A stretch of DNA of 64,000 bases from Myxococcales bacterium (GTDB lineage Bacteria > Myxococcota_A > Polyangia > Polyangiales > Polyangiaceae): the NCBI GenBank assembly GCA_016703425.1, contig JADJCA010000015.1, positions 1 through 64,000 of the forward strand. The letters are read 5' to 3'. This document shows, one piece after another, positions 8,481 through 16,904 of this stretch (positions within the stretch are counted from its first letter, which is position 1; each line of letters starts with the position of its first letter). The translations under genes were made by a program, and so were the position numbers. The notes beneath the pieces are model-generated. The model made no database searches. It was not told the origin of the DNA and saw only the letters and a program-made list of their open reading frames with translations.

Positions 8481-9737
8481 TCATGCCGGCGCGGCGCGCT
8501 CGACGACGAACGTCATGCCGATGGCGCGCGCCCGCGCGAGGAAGTGCTCCCGCATGGCGAACGCCGGCGTGAGCACTCCGCCAGGGCTCGCGAGGGGATC
8601 CTTGGCGAGGCACACAGCGGCCTCGGAGAACATGCGAGCCGTGGAGCCGTAACCCGGGTCGAACGTGTCGCCGACGACGCCGACGAAAGGCTCGCCGGCG
8701 ATGCTCCCAAAATGGCGGAAGGTGAAATGGCCTCGCGCTCGGTCCTCCGGCGATGGCCCCTCGCCGGGCGCCGGTAACACGCGAGCCTTGAGCAGCTCGC
8801 GCAGCGGTTCGACGGAAAGCGCGCCGAAAAAGGCGCCCATGGCCCCGGTCATGGCCACCGCCGAGGCGAAGCCTTTGGCGCCGCCATGAAAGCTCATGGC
8901 CTCCGAATAGCGAAAGTCTTTACCCCACGCGTACCCGAAGAGGGCGTTCGTTCGTCTGACGACGCGCGTGTTCATGACGGCCATGATGAAGGGTCCGGTC
9001 CAGCGCTTGGCGTCCTTGTCGTAGCGGACCTCAAAGGCGTCGCGACCGTCGGGCCCGGTCCGGTCGGGCTCGGGATCGAGCCCGTAGGGCCTGGCGATGA
9101 GCCGTCGAAACTCGCGGTCGCGGCCCAGCTCAGCGAACTGAAGCATCGTGGCGACGGTGCCGCCGCTGAAGCCCCCCTTCGCGCTGCCCACCAACATCTT
9201 GATGGCGGGGCACGGGGCGCCGAGACTCTTGGCGTGCTCCTGGAGCATGAAGGCGCCGAGATCCGAGGGGATCGCGTCGAAGCCGCACGCGTGGACGATG
9301 CGCGCCCCGGTCGCGATGGCGCTCTCGTGGTTGCGATCGATGCTGGCGCGAACGAAGTGGGGCTCGCCGGTCAGGTCGCAATACGACGTGCCGCTGGCGG
9401 CGCACGCGGCGGCCAGCTCGTGACCGTAGAGCGCATAGGGTCCAACGGTCGTGGCCACAACACGTGCGCTTTGCACAAGTTCGGCGACGGCCGCAGGGTC
9501 GCGCGCATCCTTGACGACGACCATCGGCAAGTCCTTGGCCGCGTCGTCGATGCGCCGGAGGTTCTCGCGGAGCGCTTCGAGCTTCTCGCGGCTGCGCCCG
9601 GCGATGGCCCAGCGAAGCTCGCCCGCGATTCCATAGCGGCGCACGAGCTCCTCGGCGACGAGGGCTCCGGTGAAGCCGGTGGCGCCCCAAAGGACTACGT
9701 CGTACAGACGCTCCGAAAGCGGCGGAGGCGAACTCAT
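8481..9737 (-). CDS. Saccharopine dehydrogenase-like / trans-acting enoyl reductase family protein
   Basis: 418 residues with an N-terminal Rossmann fold: DVVLWGATGFTG (residues 13-24) is the dinucleotide-binding loop, followed by WAIAGRSREKLEAL. The middle contains CDLTGEPHFVRASIDRNH and GFDAIPSDLGAFM, hallmarks of the saccharopine-dehydrogenase-like NADP-binding family that includes mycobacterial trans-acting enoyl reductases. The substrate is unknown; family members often act in lipid metabolism, but no polyketide or lipid cluster is nearby. It converges on the NPCBM gene (17-bp gap). A YceI-TlpA gene ends 28 bp upstream on the same strand. Confidence 0.82.
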   Translation of the reverse strand: MSSPPPLSERLYDVVLWGATGFTGALVAEELVRRYGIAGELRWAIAGRSREKLEALRENLRRIDDAAKDLPMVVVKDARDPAAVAELVQSARVVATTVGPYALYGHELAAACAASGTSYCDLTGEPHFVRASIDRNHESAIATGARIVHACGFDAIPSDLGAFMLQEHAKSLGAPCPAIKMLVGSAKGGFSGGTVATMLQFAELGRDREFRRLIARPYGLDPEPDRTGPDGRDAFEVRYDKDAKRWTGPFIMAVMNTRVVRRTNALFGYAWGKDFRYSEAMSFHGGAKGFASAVAMTGAMGAFFGALSVEPLRELLKARVLPAPGEGPSPEDRARGHFTFRHFGSIAGEPFVGVVGDTFDPGYGSTARMFSEAAVCLAKDPLASPGGVLTPAFAMREHFLARARAIGMTFVVERAAPA

Positions 9738-9764
9738 GACGCGTGGCGTGGGGCGTGCCGCTGC

Positions 9765-11126
9765 TCAAGTGCCGCCGGCGCCCAGATCTCCACAGATGCG
9801 GGCGCCCAGACCCGACGTGCGACCTTCGTTGACGTCGATGGGGCAGTAGCCGCCGGCGCGAATCTGATCAACGAGCTCAACGACGGCCGGGTTGCTCCAC
9901 GCGCGAGCTCCGTCGAAGCGGGCGCGAATCACGCCTTTCTTGTCGACGATCCACGTCTCGGGAAAGAGCCGCGTGCCGAACTTGCCGCCGACGATCTTTG
10001 AATCGGGATCGAAGAGGACGGGGAACGGCGGCTCCTCGCGAATCACGGCCTGCAAGGTGGAGCGCACATCGTCGGGACCGTCGTCGGTCGAGATCGTGAG
10101 CACCACGACGTCGCCGCGATCCTTGAGGATGCGCGTGAGGTCGACGATCTCGGGCATCTCCTCGAGGCAGGGACCACACGTCTTGGTCCAGAAATTGAGG
10201 ACGATGACCTTCCCTTTGAAGGCATCGGACGAGACCGCCGCGCCCTTCATGTCCGGCAGCGTGAAGCTCGGCAGTGTGCGGCTGTGGCCCGCGTAGTCGG
10301 GGCGAAGGAGGCACGTGGGCGCGCAGCGACGGCGCAGCTCGCCCTCTTGAGCCGACGCGACGAAGCTGTAGACCAGCACGCCCGCCAAGAGCACGAAGGC
10401 CAGGTAGAAGGCCGGCGCATAGGAACTTTTGGCGGGAGCCATGGGTCGTTTATAGCGTCTTGGGGGCTCGCGCGGGCGACCCGTTGCCGGCGCGGCGTAC
10501 CCTTGTGGAGGGGACTTCTTCGCTTCCGGCACCTTCTTCACCAGCTCAACCTCGAGGTCGAGTGACACCTCGTCGCCGACCACCACGCCGCCACCATCAA
10601 GCGCCTTGTTCCACGTGAGGCCGAAGTCCTTGCGGCTGATCTTCGTGGTCGCTGACGCGCCCCGGCGGACGCCGCCCCACGGATCTTTCGTCTCGGCCGA
10701 GAGCGGCGTGACCTTGAGCACCACCGGCTTGGTGACACTCTTGATGGTCAGGTTGCCGGTGACGTTGAGGCCGTCGCCGTCCTTGGCGACCTTCGTCGAC
10801 TTGAAGGTCATCTTCGGGAACTTCGCGACGTCGAAGAAATCCGCCGAGCGCAGGTGCTCGTCGCGCTTCGGGGTCTCGGTGTTGATCGACGCGACATCGA
10901 TGTCGAGGTTGACCGTCGACTTGGTGATGTCCTGGTCGTCGATGACCACGCCGCCGGTGAACTTGCCGAAGGTGCCGCGGACGTTGGACACCATCATGTG
11001 GCGCACCATGAACGCCACGCGGCTGTGCGACGTGTCGACGTCCCAGTCGGAGGCGGCCGAGAGGCCGGCGAAGGCCGTTAGCGTGAGACCGAGTGCAGCG
11101 CCGAGAAAGGTTCGTTTGGAAAGCAT
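9765..11126 (-). CDS. YceI domain fused to TlpA-like thioredoxin domain
   Basis: A 453-codon frame from ATG 11126, which has an AGGAG ribosome site about 9 nt upstream. Residues 1-25 are a signal peptide; 28-200 form a YceI domain (WDVDTSHSRVAFMVRHM, RDEHLRSADFFDVAKFP, LTIKSVTKPVVLKV), a lipocalin-like periplasmic isoprenoid-binding fold. A Lys/Pro linker leads to a TM segment (about 237-254) and a TlpA/ResA-like thioredoxin domain with the redox site TKTCGPCLEEMP (Cys317, Cys320). A second ATG at 10442 (MAPAKSSYAPAF) would start a normal TlpA-type membrane-anchored protein. A TATAAA box sits 6 nt before that ATG. This may therefore be two genes in one frame, or a true fusion. Confidence 0.85.
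   Translation of the reverse strand: MLSKRTFLGAALGLTLTAFAGLSAASDWDVDTSHSRVAFMVRHMMVSNVRGTFGKFTGGVVIDDQDITKSTVNLDIDVASINTETPKRDEHLRSADFFDVAKFPKMTFKSTKVAKDGDGLNVTGNLTIKSVTKPVVLKVTPLSAETKDPWGGVRRGASATTKISRKDFGLTWNKALDGGGVVVGDEVSLDLEVELVKKVPEAKKSPPQGYAAPATGRPREPPRRYKRPMAPAKSSYAPAFYLAFVLLAGVLVYSFVASAQEGELRRRCAPTCLLRPDYAGHSRTLPSFTLPDMKGAAVSSDAFKGKVIVLNFWTKTCGPCLEEMPEIVDLTRILKDRGDVVVLTISTDDGPDDVRSTLQAVIREEPPFPVLFDPDSKIVGGKFGTRLFPETWIVDKKGVIRARFDGARAWSNPAVVELVDQIRAGGYCPIDVNEGRTSGLGARICGDLGAGGT
10449..10454 (-). promoter_or_regulatory. Possible -10 element for an internal TlpA start
   Basis: TATAAA on the minus strand lies 6 nt before the in-frame ATG at 10442, with CGACCC between. The spacing would place transcription start at or next to the start codon, giving a leaderless TlpA message. 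Similar TAnnnT-like boxes precede other starts in this window. No convincing -35 element is visible. Confidence 0.4.
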
Positions 11127-11289
11127 CGTTGGGATCTCCTGCGCGCGGCCCCGCAATGGCCGTGCCACAGGTGATGCTGGGACGATTGCCCCCTATTCGG
11201 CGAAGTTCGCGCGTTTGGCTCACGCGACAAGGCTCACAATGATGGAGCCACCTCTCAAAGCGAGAGAGAGTGCAGGCGCGCTGCAAAGC

Positions 11290-12372
11290 TCAGGGGAAGG
11301 ACACCTTGCGCGTCTGCGAGATCGGCCCGACGGCGCCCTGGCCGCGGAGCACGACCTCGTAGTCGCCATCGACCAAGTCGACGCCGGTTTGCGTGGCCGC
11401 ACCGCCGACGATGCGATCTTTGCCGAGCGTCGTCACATGGTAGACGTCGTAGTGGCCCGGCACCGAGCGCTTCGAGCCGTCGAGAGAGGTCTCGACGAGG
11501 TGCTCGACCTCGAGGCGATTCACGTGAACCTTGAGCGTCCCCTGCTTGGGAAAGTAGGACGCCTTCGCGGCGGTCTCTGAGACGCCCCACGCCACGACCT
11601 TCACCTCGAGTCCCGCGAGCGCCGTCTGCGTGCCGAAGGCGCGGATGGGCATCGGGACGCCGCCGACGACGACGCGCACGTTGCTATCGCCGGTCACCCA
11701 CTGCGGATCGGGGAACGCGGGGTCGATGTCGTCGACCTCCGCTGTGATGGCGACGGTCGGCAGTTTTGCCGTCACGCACTTGCCGTCCTTCAGCGCGATG
11801 TTCTTCCACGTGGTCGCGTACCGCAGCGTCAAGTCGGAGTAGCCGCGCTGGATGAGCATGCGCACGCCCGACGCGGAGCCGAGCTCGGCGGCGTATTTGG
11901 AGAGCGGGAGGCGAGCGAAGGCGTAGTTGCCATCCTGTCCCCGCATGACCGAGAGCGAAGGCGAAGACGCCGCGAGCGTGATGGGCGTGGCCGACTGGAG
12001 GGAGAGACAGGCGAGCGCCGGCACCGACGTCGTGGCGCCGCTCATGACGACGCGCTCGCCGAGGTCGTAGGCAGAGTTCGGCCCCTCGTGAAACATCGCG
12101 AAGTCGCCCGCGAGGCGCGGCCAATACGGTCCCGGCGGCAGCTCGAGTGAGTCGCCTGGCAGGACCTTCTTGTCACGGCCCGTGAGGCTGATCCAGTTGA
12201 GGAACGCTCCGGGCCCGTAGTTGCCGGCTTCAAAGTGGAGGCCCGCCGTCGTTACGCCTGCGTCGATGCGCTTCTTGAGGGCCGCCTCGTCGGTCGACTC
12301 ATCCCCTTCGTCCACCGCCGGAGCCGAACACGCCGCGAGCAGACCGCACAGGAGCACGCCGAGTAACTTCAT
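11290..12372 (-). CDS. Lipoprotein of unknown function
   Basis: 360 residues. Signal peptide with lipobox LAAC (MKLLGVLLCGLLAACS, Cys15), then an acidic stretch (DEGDESTDEAALKKR). The body is beta-rich, without repeats; two regions stand out (LNWISLTGRDKKVLPGDSLE and GHYDVYHVTTLGKDRIVGG). I recognise no family. Secreted or outer-membrane location is inferred from the lipobox only. It lies between the YceI-TlpA gene and the radical SAM gene, all on the minus strand, with gaps above 130 bp, so co-transcription is uncertain. Confidence 0.7.
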   Translation of the reverse strand: MKLLGVLLCGLLAACSAPAVDEGDESTDEAALKKRIDAGVTTAGLHFEAGNYGPGAFLNWISLTGRDKKVLPGDSLELPPGPYWPRLAGDFAMFHEGPNSAYDLGERVVMSGATTSVPALACLSLQSATPITLAASSPSLSVMRGQDGNYAFARLPLSKYAAELGSASGVRMLIQRGYSDLTLRYATTWKNIALKDGKCVTAKLPTVAITAEVDDIDPAFPDPQWVTGDSNVRVVVGGVPMPIRAFGTQTALAGLEVKVVAWGVSETAAKASYFPKQGTLKVHVNRLEVEHLVETSLDGSKRSVPGHYDVYHVTTLGKDRIVGGAATQTGVDLVDGDYEVVLRGQGAVGPISQTRKVSFP

Positions 12373-12455
12373 GCTCGCCCCTACGGCGACCGCATTCGAC
12401 CCCTTCCTCGCTTGAGCGGCGTTCGCAGCCGGCTGTCGAAATAGTCTCGACGCCG

Positions 12456-12518
12456 GTCGACGGGCGCGTCGACGGGCGCGTCAGACGGGCTCGTCAGACG
12501 GGCTCGTCAGACGGGCGC
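12456..12518. repeat. Five-unit 12/13-bp tandem repeat at a gene end
   Basis: Two 12-bp units (GTCGACGGGCGC) are followed by three 13-bp units (GTCAGACGGGCTC, the last ending GCGC). The one-base longer units contain TCA, which reads TGA on the minus strand. The radical SAM gene ends at the first of these (12507-12509). The array spans the 3' end of that gene and the following non-coding sequence. Confidence 0.8.
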
Positions 12519-14009
12519 GATGGCCAAGCTGCGGCGCGGCTTCGGTGACGCCGCAGCCCGCGCTTCGAAGGCTCGACGGTAGTCCGCGTAGCGTCCGCCG
12601 GCGCGCACCGCTTCGACGACCGACACGCCCTCTTCCGGTCCGCCTTGCGCGAGCACGTATTCGATCCAGGCCCACTTGGCGCTGGTCGAACGAACGTCGA
12701 CGCGTCCCTTGAAGCCTCGCTTCATGCGATCGAGCCGGTCCGTCACCACGTCGATGCCCGCGAAGGGCATGCCGTCGAGCGGCGTGTTTCGCTTCGCGCA
12801 GAACGGCGCGATGCCCAACGAGACGGGGATCACCTTCGACAGCTCCGTCACGAAGGCCACGCACTCGTCGATGTCGGCGTCGGTCTCCGACGGCAGCCCG
12901 ATCATCAAGTAGAGCTTGAGCCGATCCATCTTGTGCAGGCGCGCCAGTTCGGCGGAGCGAATGAGGTGTTTCTCCTTCGCCTTGCGTTCGAGCATCGTGC
13001 GCAAGCGATCACTCGGACCATCCATGGCCGTCGTGAGGGTCTTGTAGCCGGCTCGCTTCAAGGCACCGACGAACTCGTCGGTGAGGCGATCGGGACGAAG
13101 CGACGAGAGGCCCACCTCGATGCCGCGGTCGGCGAGGGTGGAAACAATCTGGACGATGCGCGGGTGGTCACTGACGGCGGCCCCCACGAGCCCCACGCGA
13201 CAGACGTGCTCCGGGATGAGCTCCAGGATTCGCTCCATGGGCGCGAGGCGCATGCCGCCGTTGGTGCTGCGGCGCATGACGCAATAGGTGCACGAGCGCG
13301 AGCAGCCGCGCTCCGTCTCGATGAGGAACATGTCGCTGAGGGCAGCGTGGGGCGTGATGATGGGCGCCCAGGCGGGGATCAGGTCGACGTTGGCTTTGGC
13401 GACGAGCGGCAGCGACGCGCCGTGTATGGCGGGGACGAAGACGTGTGGAATCGCCGCGAGTTCGTCCAAGACCGACGCGCGCGAACGCCGCGCCATGCGG
13501 GCCGCTTCAAGGACGCGCAAGACCGGAACGATGAGCTCCTCGGCTTCGCCGACGATGATCGCGTCGACGATGGGCGCGAGCGGCAACGGGTTCGAAAACG
13601 TGAGCGGACCACCGGCCAAGACGAAGGGGTGCTCGTCGTGACGCTCCGCCGAGAGAGCCGGCACCTTGGCGGCGTCGAGCATGGCCACGAGGCCACCGAT
13701 TTCGATCTCGTAGGCGATGCTGGTCGCGATGATGGGGAAGTCTTCGAGGGGGCGCTGCCCCTCGTAGCTCATGGGGCGCGTCTGACGCGTGAGATCGGTC
13801 TCGGCCTCGTCGTCGAGAAAGACGCGCTCGCACGCGAGGCCCGGCTCCTCCTGAATCGCGCGGTAGATGCGCTGGTAGCCGAGCGAGCTCATCCCCGCGC
13901 CGTAGGGCGACGGGTAGAGCAGCGCGACCGTGAACGGCGCCTCTTTGTCCATGCGGCCGCGCTCATCGGCGAGACGTTGCCGGACGAGGGCCGAGCGGGA
14001 TGGCTGCAT
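12507..14009 (-). CDS. B12-binding-type radical SAM protein
   Basis: 500 residues. The N-terminal third (about 25-215) resembles the cobalamin-binding-type domain of the family (VALLYPSPYGAGMSSLGYQRIYR, LVAMLDAAKVP, VLAGGPLTFSNP). The radical SAM core has the cluster motif CSRSCTYC (Cys236, Cys240, Cys243), preceded by IETERG, with typical strands after it (VGLVGAAVSDHP, IEVGLSSLRPDRL, KLYLMIGLPSE). It should bind a 4Fe-4S cluster and S-adenosylmethionine; the substrate cannot be told. No partner gene is adjacent. The stop codon falls within a short tandem repeat, so the last residues may differ from relatives. Confidence 0.85.
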   Translation of the reverse strand: MQPSRSALVRQRLADERGRMDKEAPFTVALLYPSPYGAGMSSLGYQRIYRAIQEEPGLACERVFLDDEAETDLTRQTRPMSYEGQRPLEDFPIIATSIAYEIEIGGLVAMLDAAKVPALSAERHDEHPFVLAGGPLTFSNPLPLAPIVDAIIVGEAEELIVPVLRVLEAARMARRSRASVLDELAAIPHVFVPAIHGASLPLVAKANVDLIPAWAPIITPHAALSDMFLIETERGCSRSCTYCVMRRSTNGGMRLAPMERILELIPEHVCRVGLVGAAVSDHPRIVQIVSTLADRGIEVGLSSLRPDRLTDEFVGALKRAGYKTLTTAMDGPSDRLRTMLERKAKEKHLIRSAELARLHKMDRLKLYLMIGLPSETDADIDECVAFVTELSKVIPVSLGIAPFCAKRNTPLDGMPFAGIDVVTDRLDRMKRGFKGRVDVRSTSAKWAWIEYVLAQGGPEEGVSVVEAVRAGGRYADYRRAFEARAAASPKPRRSLAIAPV

Positions 14010-14239
14010 GGACGGCCAGTTTCATAGGATATTTCACGCATCACGCAAGGTCCTCCTCGCGTTCGGCCCTCGGGTCGGCGCCTCTAGCGAAAGAGCGCCG
14101 CCAATGGGTGGGCCGAAGGCGGGGGATTCGTCGCGGGATCGTCACCTGCATTTGGGATCAAAGCCCTGGCGCGGCCCTCCTGCTTCGGTCACTCTGGAGC
14201 CTCGCTGGAACGCCGGGGGGCGTCGAAAATAGGCATTGG

Positions 14240-16846
14240 ATGCATATTCTTAGAGCTCTCGCGTGTCTGCCCATCGCTGTCCTGCTTCCCATCGCCGCGT
14301 GCGGCGGCGATAACCGCGGCGGCACGCCGCCAGCCCCCACCGGGAACGACGGCGGCAAGACCCCCGTCGACGGCGGCGGCGATGGTGCGCCGACACCGCT
14401 CGGCAAGGGCGATCTCCCCCCGAACCCCGACGCGAAGATCACCGAGTGCGCCAGGCCGCCCTTGCCGGCGGCGACCGGCACCTGCGAGGTCACCAAGACC
14501 GGGAGCGGCTCTCGGATTTTTCGGGGCACCGTCCTCGTGCCCGACGAGGTCCTGCGACGAGGCGAGGTCGTCGTCGACGACCAGGGCATCATCACCTGCG
14601 CCGCATGCGACTGCAGCGACGCCGCCGGCTATGACACGGCCTCCGTCGTCACGTGCGCCGACGGCGTGATCTCGCCGGGCCTCATCAACCCGCACGACCA
14701 CATCACCTACGCCAACAACGCTCCCATCGCGCACGGAACCGATCGCTACGAGCACCGCCACGACTGGCGCACCGGCGGCCGCGGCCACAAGAAGCTCACC
14801 ACCAAGAGCGGCGCCAGCGCCAACGTCGTGCGCTTCGCCGAGCTGCGTTACATCATGGCCGGCGTCACGGCGGCCGCCGCCGCAGGCGGCCAGAAGGGCC
14901 TCGTCCGCAACCTCGACGACGACGATCCGGCGCTCTTCGAAGGCCTCCCCGTCAAGACGGCCAACTCCGACACGTTCCCCTTGGGTGACTCCAACGGAAC
15001 GCTCAACGCGAGCGGCTGCAGCTACGGCCAGAGCCGGACGACGTCGGCCTCCATCGACTCGCTCGACGCCTACCTGCCGCACATCTCGGAGGGCATCGAC
15101 GAAGAGGCCCACAACGAGTTCGTGTGCACGTCGTCGAGCGACGCCGACGTCGGCAAACAAGATCTCATCAAGAAACAGACGGCGGTCATTCACGGCATCG
15201 CCATGAAGGCCGACGACGTGGCCATCTACCGAAACGACCTCGCCATGGTCGTCTGGTCGCCGCGCTCGAACGTCGATCTCTACGGCAACACGGCGCCGGT
15301 CACGATGTCCGACGCCATGGGCGTGCCCGTGGCGCTCGGCACCGACTGGGTCCCCTCGGGCTCGATGAACCTCCTGCGCGAGCTCCGCTGCGCCGATTCG
15401 CTCAACAAGAAGTACTACGGCAAGCACTTCGCCGACGTCGACCTCTGGCGCATGGTCACCGCCAACGCGGCCTCGGCCGTCGGCGCCGCGCACGTCATCG
15501 GCTCGCTGAAGGCCGGGTACGTCGCTGACATCGCCATCTACAACGGCGCCACGCGACGCGATCACCGCGCCGTCATCGACGGCGGCGTCGAAGACGTCGT
15601 CCTCGTCATGCGCGGCGGCAAGGCCCTCTACGGCGACAAGGTCCTCATGGAGGACGCGGTCATCGGCGCCTCCGACTGCGAAGACTTCGCCACCGACGTC
15701 TGCGGCGTCTCCAAGAAGGCCTGCGTCGGAAAGGACATCGGCGGCGTCACGCTTGGCGGCATTCGCGCCGCCGGCGAGGCTGTGTACCCGCTCTTCTTCT
15801 GCCGCGACGACGTCCCCACGTCGGAGCCGAGCTGCGAGCCGTACCGCGTTGAATATCCCGACGGCGTCACGAGCGAGGACAAGGACGGAGACGGCATCGC
15901 GAACGACAAGGACAACTGCCCCTCCATCTTCAACCCCGTCCGCGGCCTCGACGGCTCAAAGCAAGCCGACGTCGACGGCGACGGCATCGGCGACGTGTGC
16001 GATCGCTGCCCCGTCGATGGCAAAAACGCGTGCGAGCTAGTGACCGCCAACGACATCGACGGCGACGGCAGCGTCAACGCGGCCGACAACGGCCTGGAAG
16101 CGGCCAACGCGGGACAAGCCGATTCCGACAACGACGGAAGCGGCGACGCGTGCGACTTGTGCAAGACGCCGAACCAAGGCGGTCAGGCCTGCCCCACGAC
16201 CATCGAGGCGATTCGCGATCCTGCAAACCCCGATCACCCGCAGGCCGGCGCCGTTGTTTCCTTCGGCAACGCCTACGTGACAGCGCTCAAGCCGCTGCCC
16301 TTGGCGGGCTCCACGCGCGGGTTCTTCGTGCAGACGCCCAGCACCTCGAAGGCCGGCATGTTCGTCTTCACCGGCTCCACGTCGCCGGCCGTGGCCATCG
16401 GCAACAAGGTGAAGATCTCCGGCCTCTACGAGGAGCGCTTTGGCATTCCGCAGATCTCGAACCCGCAGATCACCGTCGAGTCGACGTCCACCACGTTGCC
16501 CTTCGGCCCCATCGTCGTGACGCCAGCCGAAATCGCCACCGGCGGCGCCAAGGCGGAAGACCTCAAGTGCATGTTGGTTCAGGTCGACGGCGCCAGCGCC
16601 GGCGGCGCTATCACCATCACCAACGACGTGCCCGACGGCGCGACGAGCAAGTTCTACGAGTTCGTCATCAACGGCTCGCTCCGCATCGACGACACGATCT
16701 TCACGCGCTACGGCGCGCCGACGAGCGGCCCCTACCCGCCCACGGGCTTCGCCAACGGCCGCACCTTCACGTCCATCACCGGCATTCACGGCTTCTCCTT
16801 CGCCAACGCGAAGCTTTGGCCACGGAACGCCGCAGACATGCCGTGA
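14240..16846 (+). CDS. Amidohydrolase-family lipoprotein with thrombospondin-3-like repeats
   Basis: 868 residues from ATG 14240, which puts the signal peptide and lipobox (LLPIAAC) at the N-terminus; the frame is open further upstream without coding character. An amidohydrolase domain (about 60-500) has the metal-binding start INPHDH, a later His (AVIHGIAM) and the conserved Asp in ALGTDWVPSGS, as in TIM-barrel deaminase-type hydrolases. Calcium-binding thrombospondin-type-3 repeats follow (DKDGDGIANDKDNCP, DVDGDGIGDVCDRCP, DSDNDGSGDACDLC). The last ~200 residues form an OB-fold-like domain (DUF5689-like; inference). The protein probably sits on the cell surface. The substrate is unknown, and the hydrolase-plus-calcium-repeat architecture is unusual. 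Confidence 0.8.
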   Translation: MHILRALACLPIAVLLPIAACGGDNRGGTPPAPTGNDGGKTPVDGGGDGAPTPLGKGDLPPNPDAKITECARPPLPAATGTCEVTKTGSGSRIFRGTVLVPDEVLRRGEVVVDDQGIITCAACDCSDAAGYDTASVVTCADGVISPGLINPHDHITYANNAPIAHGTDRYEHRHDWRTGGRGHKKLTTKSGASANVVRFAELRYIMAGVTAAAAAGGQKGLVRNLDDDDPALFEGLPVKTANSDTFPLGDSNGTLNASGCSYGQSRTTSASIDSLDAYLPHISEGIDEEAHNEFVCTSSSDADVGKQDLIKKQTAVIHGIAMKADDVAIYRNDLAMVVWSPRSNVDLYGNTAPVTMSDAMGVPVALGTDWVPSGSMNLLRELRCADSLNKKYYGKHFADVDLWRMVTANAASAVGAAHVIGSLKAGYVADIAIYNGATRRDHRAVIDGGVEDVVLVMRGGKALYGDKVLMEDAVIGASDCEDFATDVCGVSKKACVGKDIGGVTLGGIRAAGEAVYPLFFCRDDVPTSEPSCEPYRVEYPDGVTSEDKDGDGIANDKDNCPSIFNPVRGLDGSKQADVDGDGIGDVCDRCPVDGKNACELVTANDIDGDGSVNAADNGLEAANAGQADSDNDGSGDACDLCKTPNQGGQACPTTIEAIRDPANPDHPQAGAVVSFGNAYVTALKPLPLAGSTRGFFVQTPSTSKAGMFVFTGSTSPAVAIGNKVKISGLYEERFGIPQISNPQITVESTSTTLPFGPIVVTPAEIATGGAKAEDLKCMLVQVDGASAGGAITITNDVPDGATSKFYEFVINGSLRIDDTIFTRYGAPTSGPYPPTGFANGRTFTSITGIHGFSFANAKLWPRNAADMP

Positions 16847-16904
16847 AGGCGCGCTAGGCGTCGCGGAACGGCGAGCACGCCGACCCGACGGCGGTCACTC
16901 ACCC

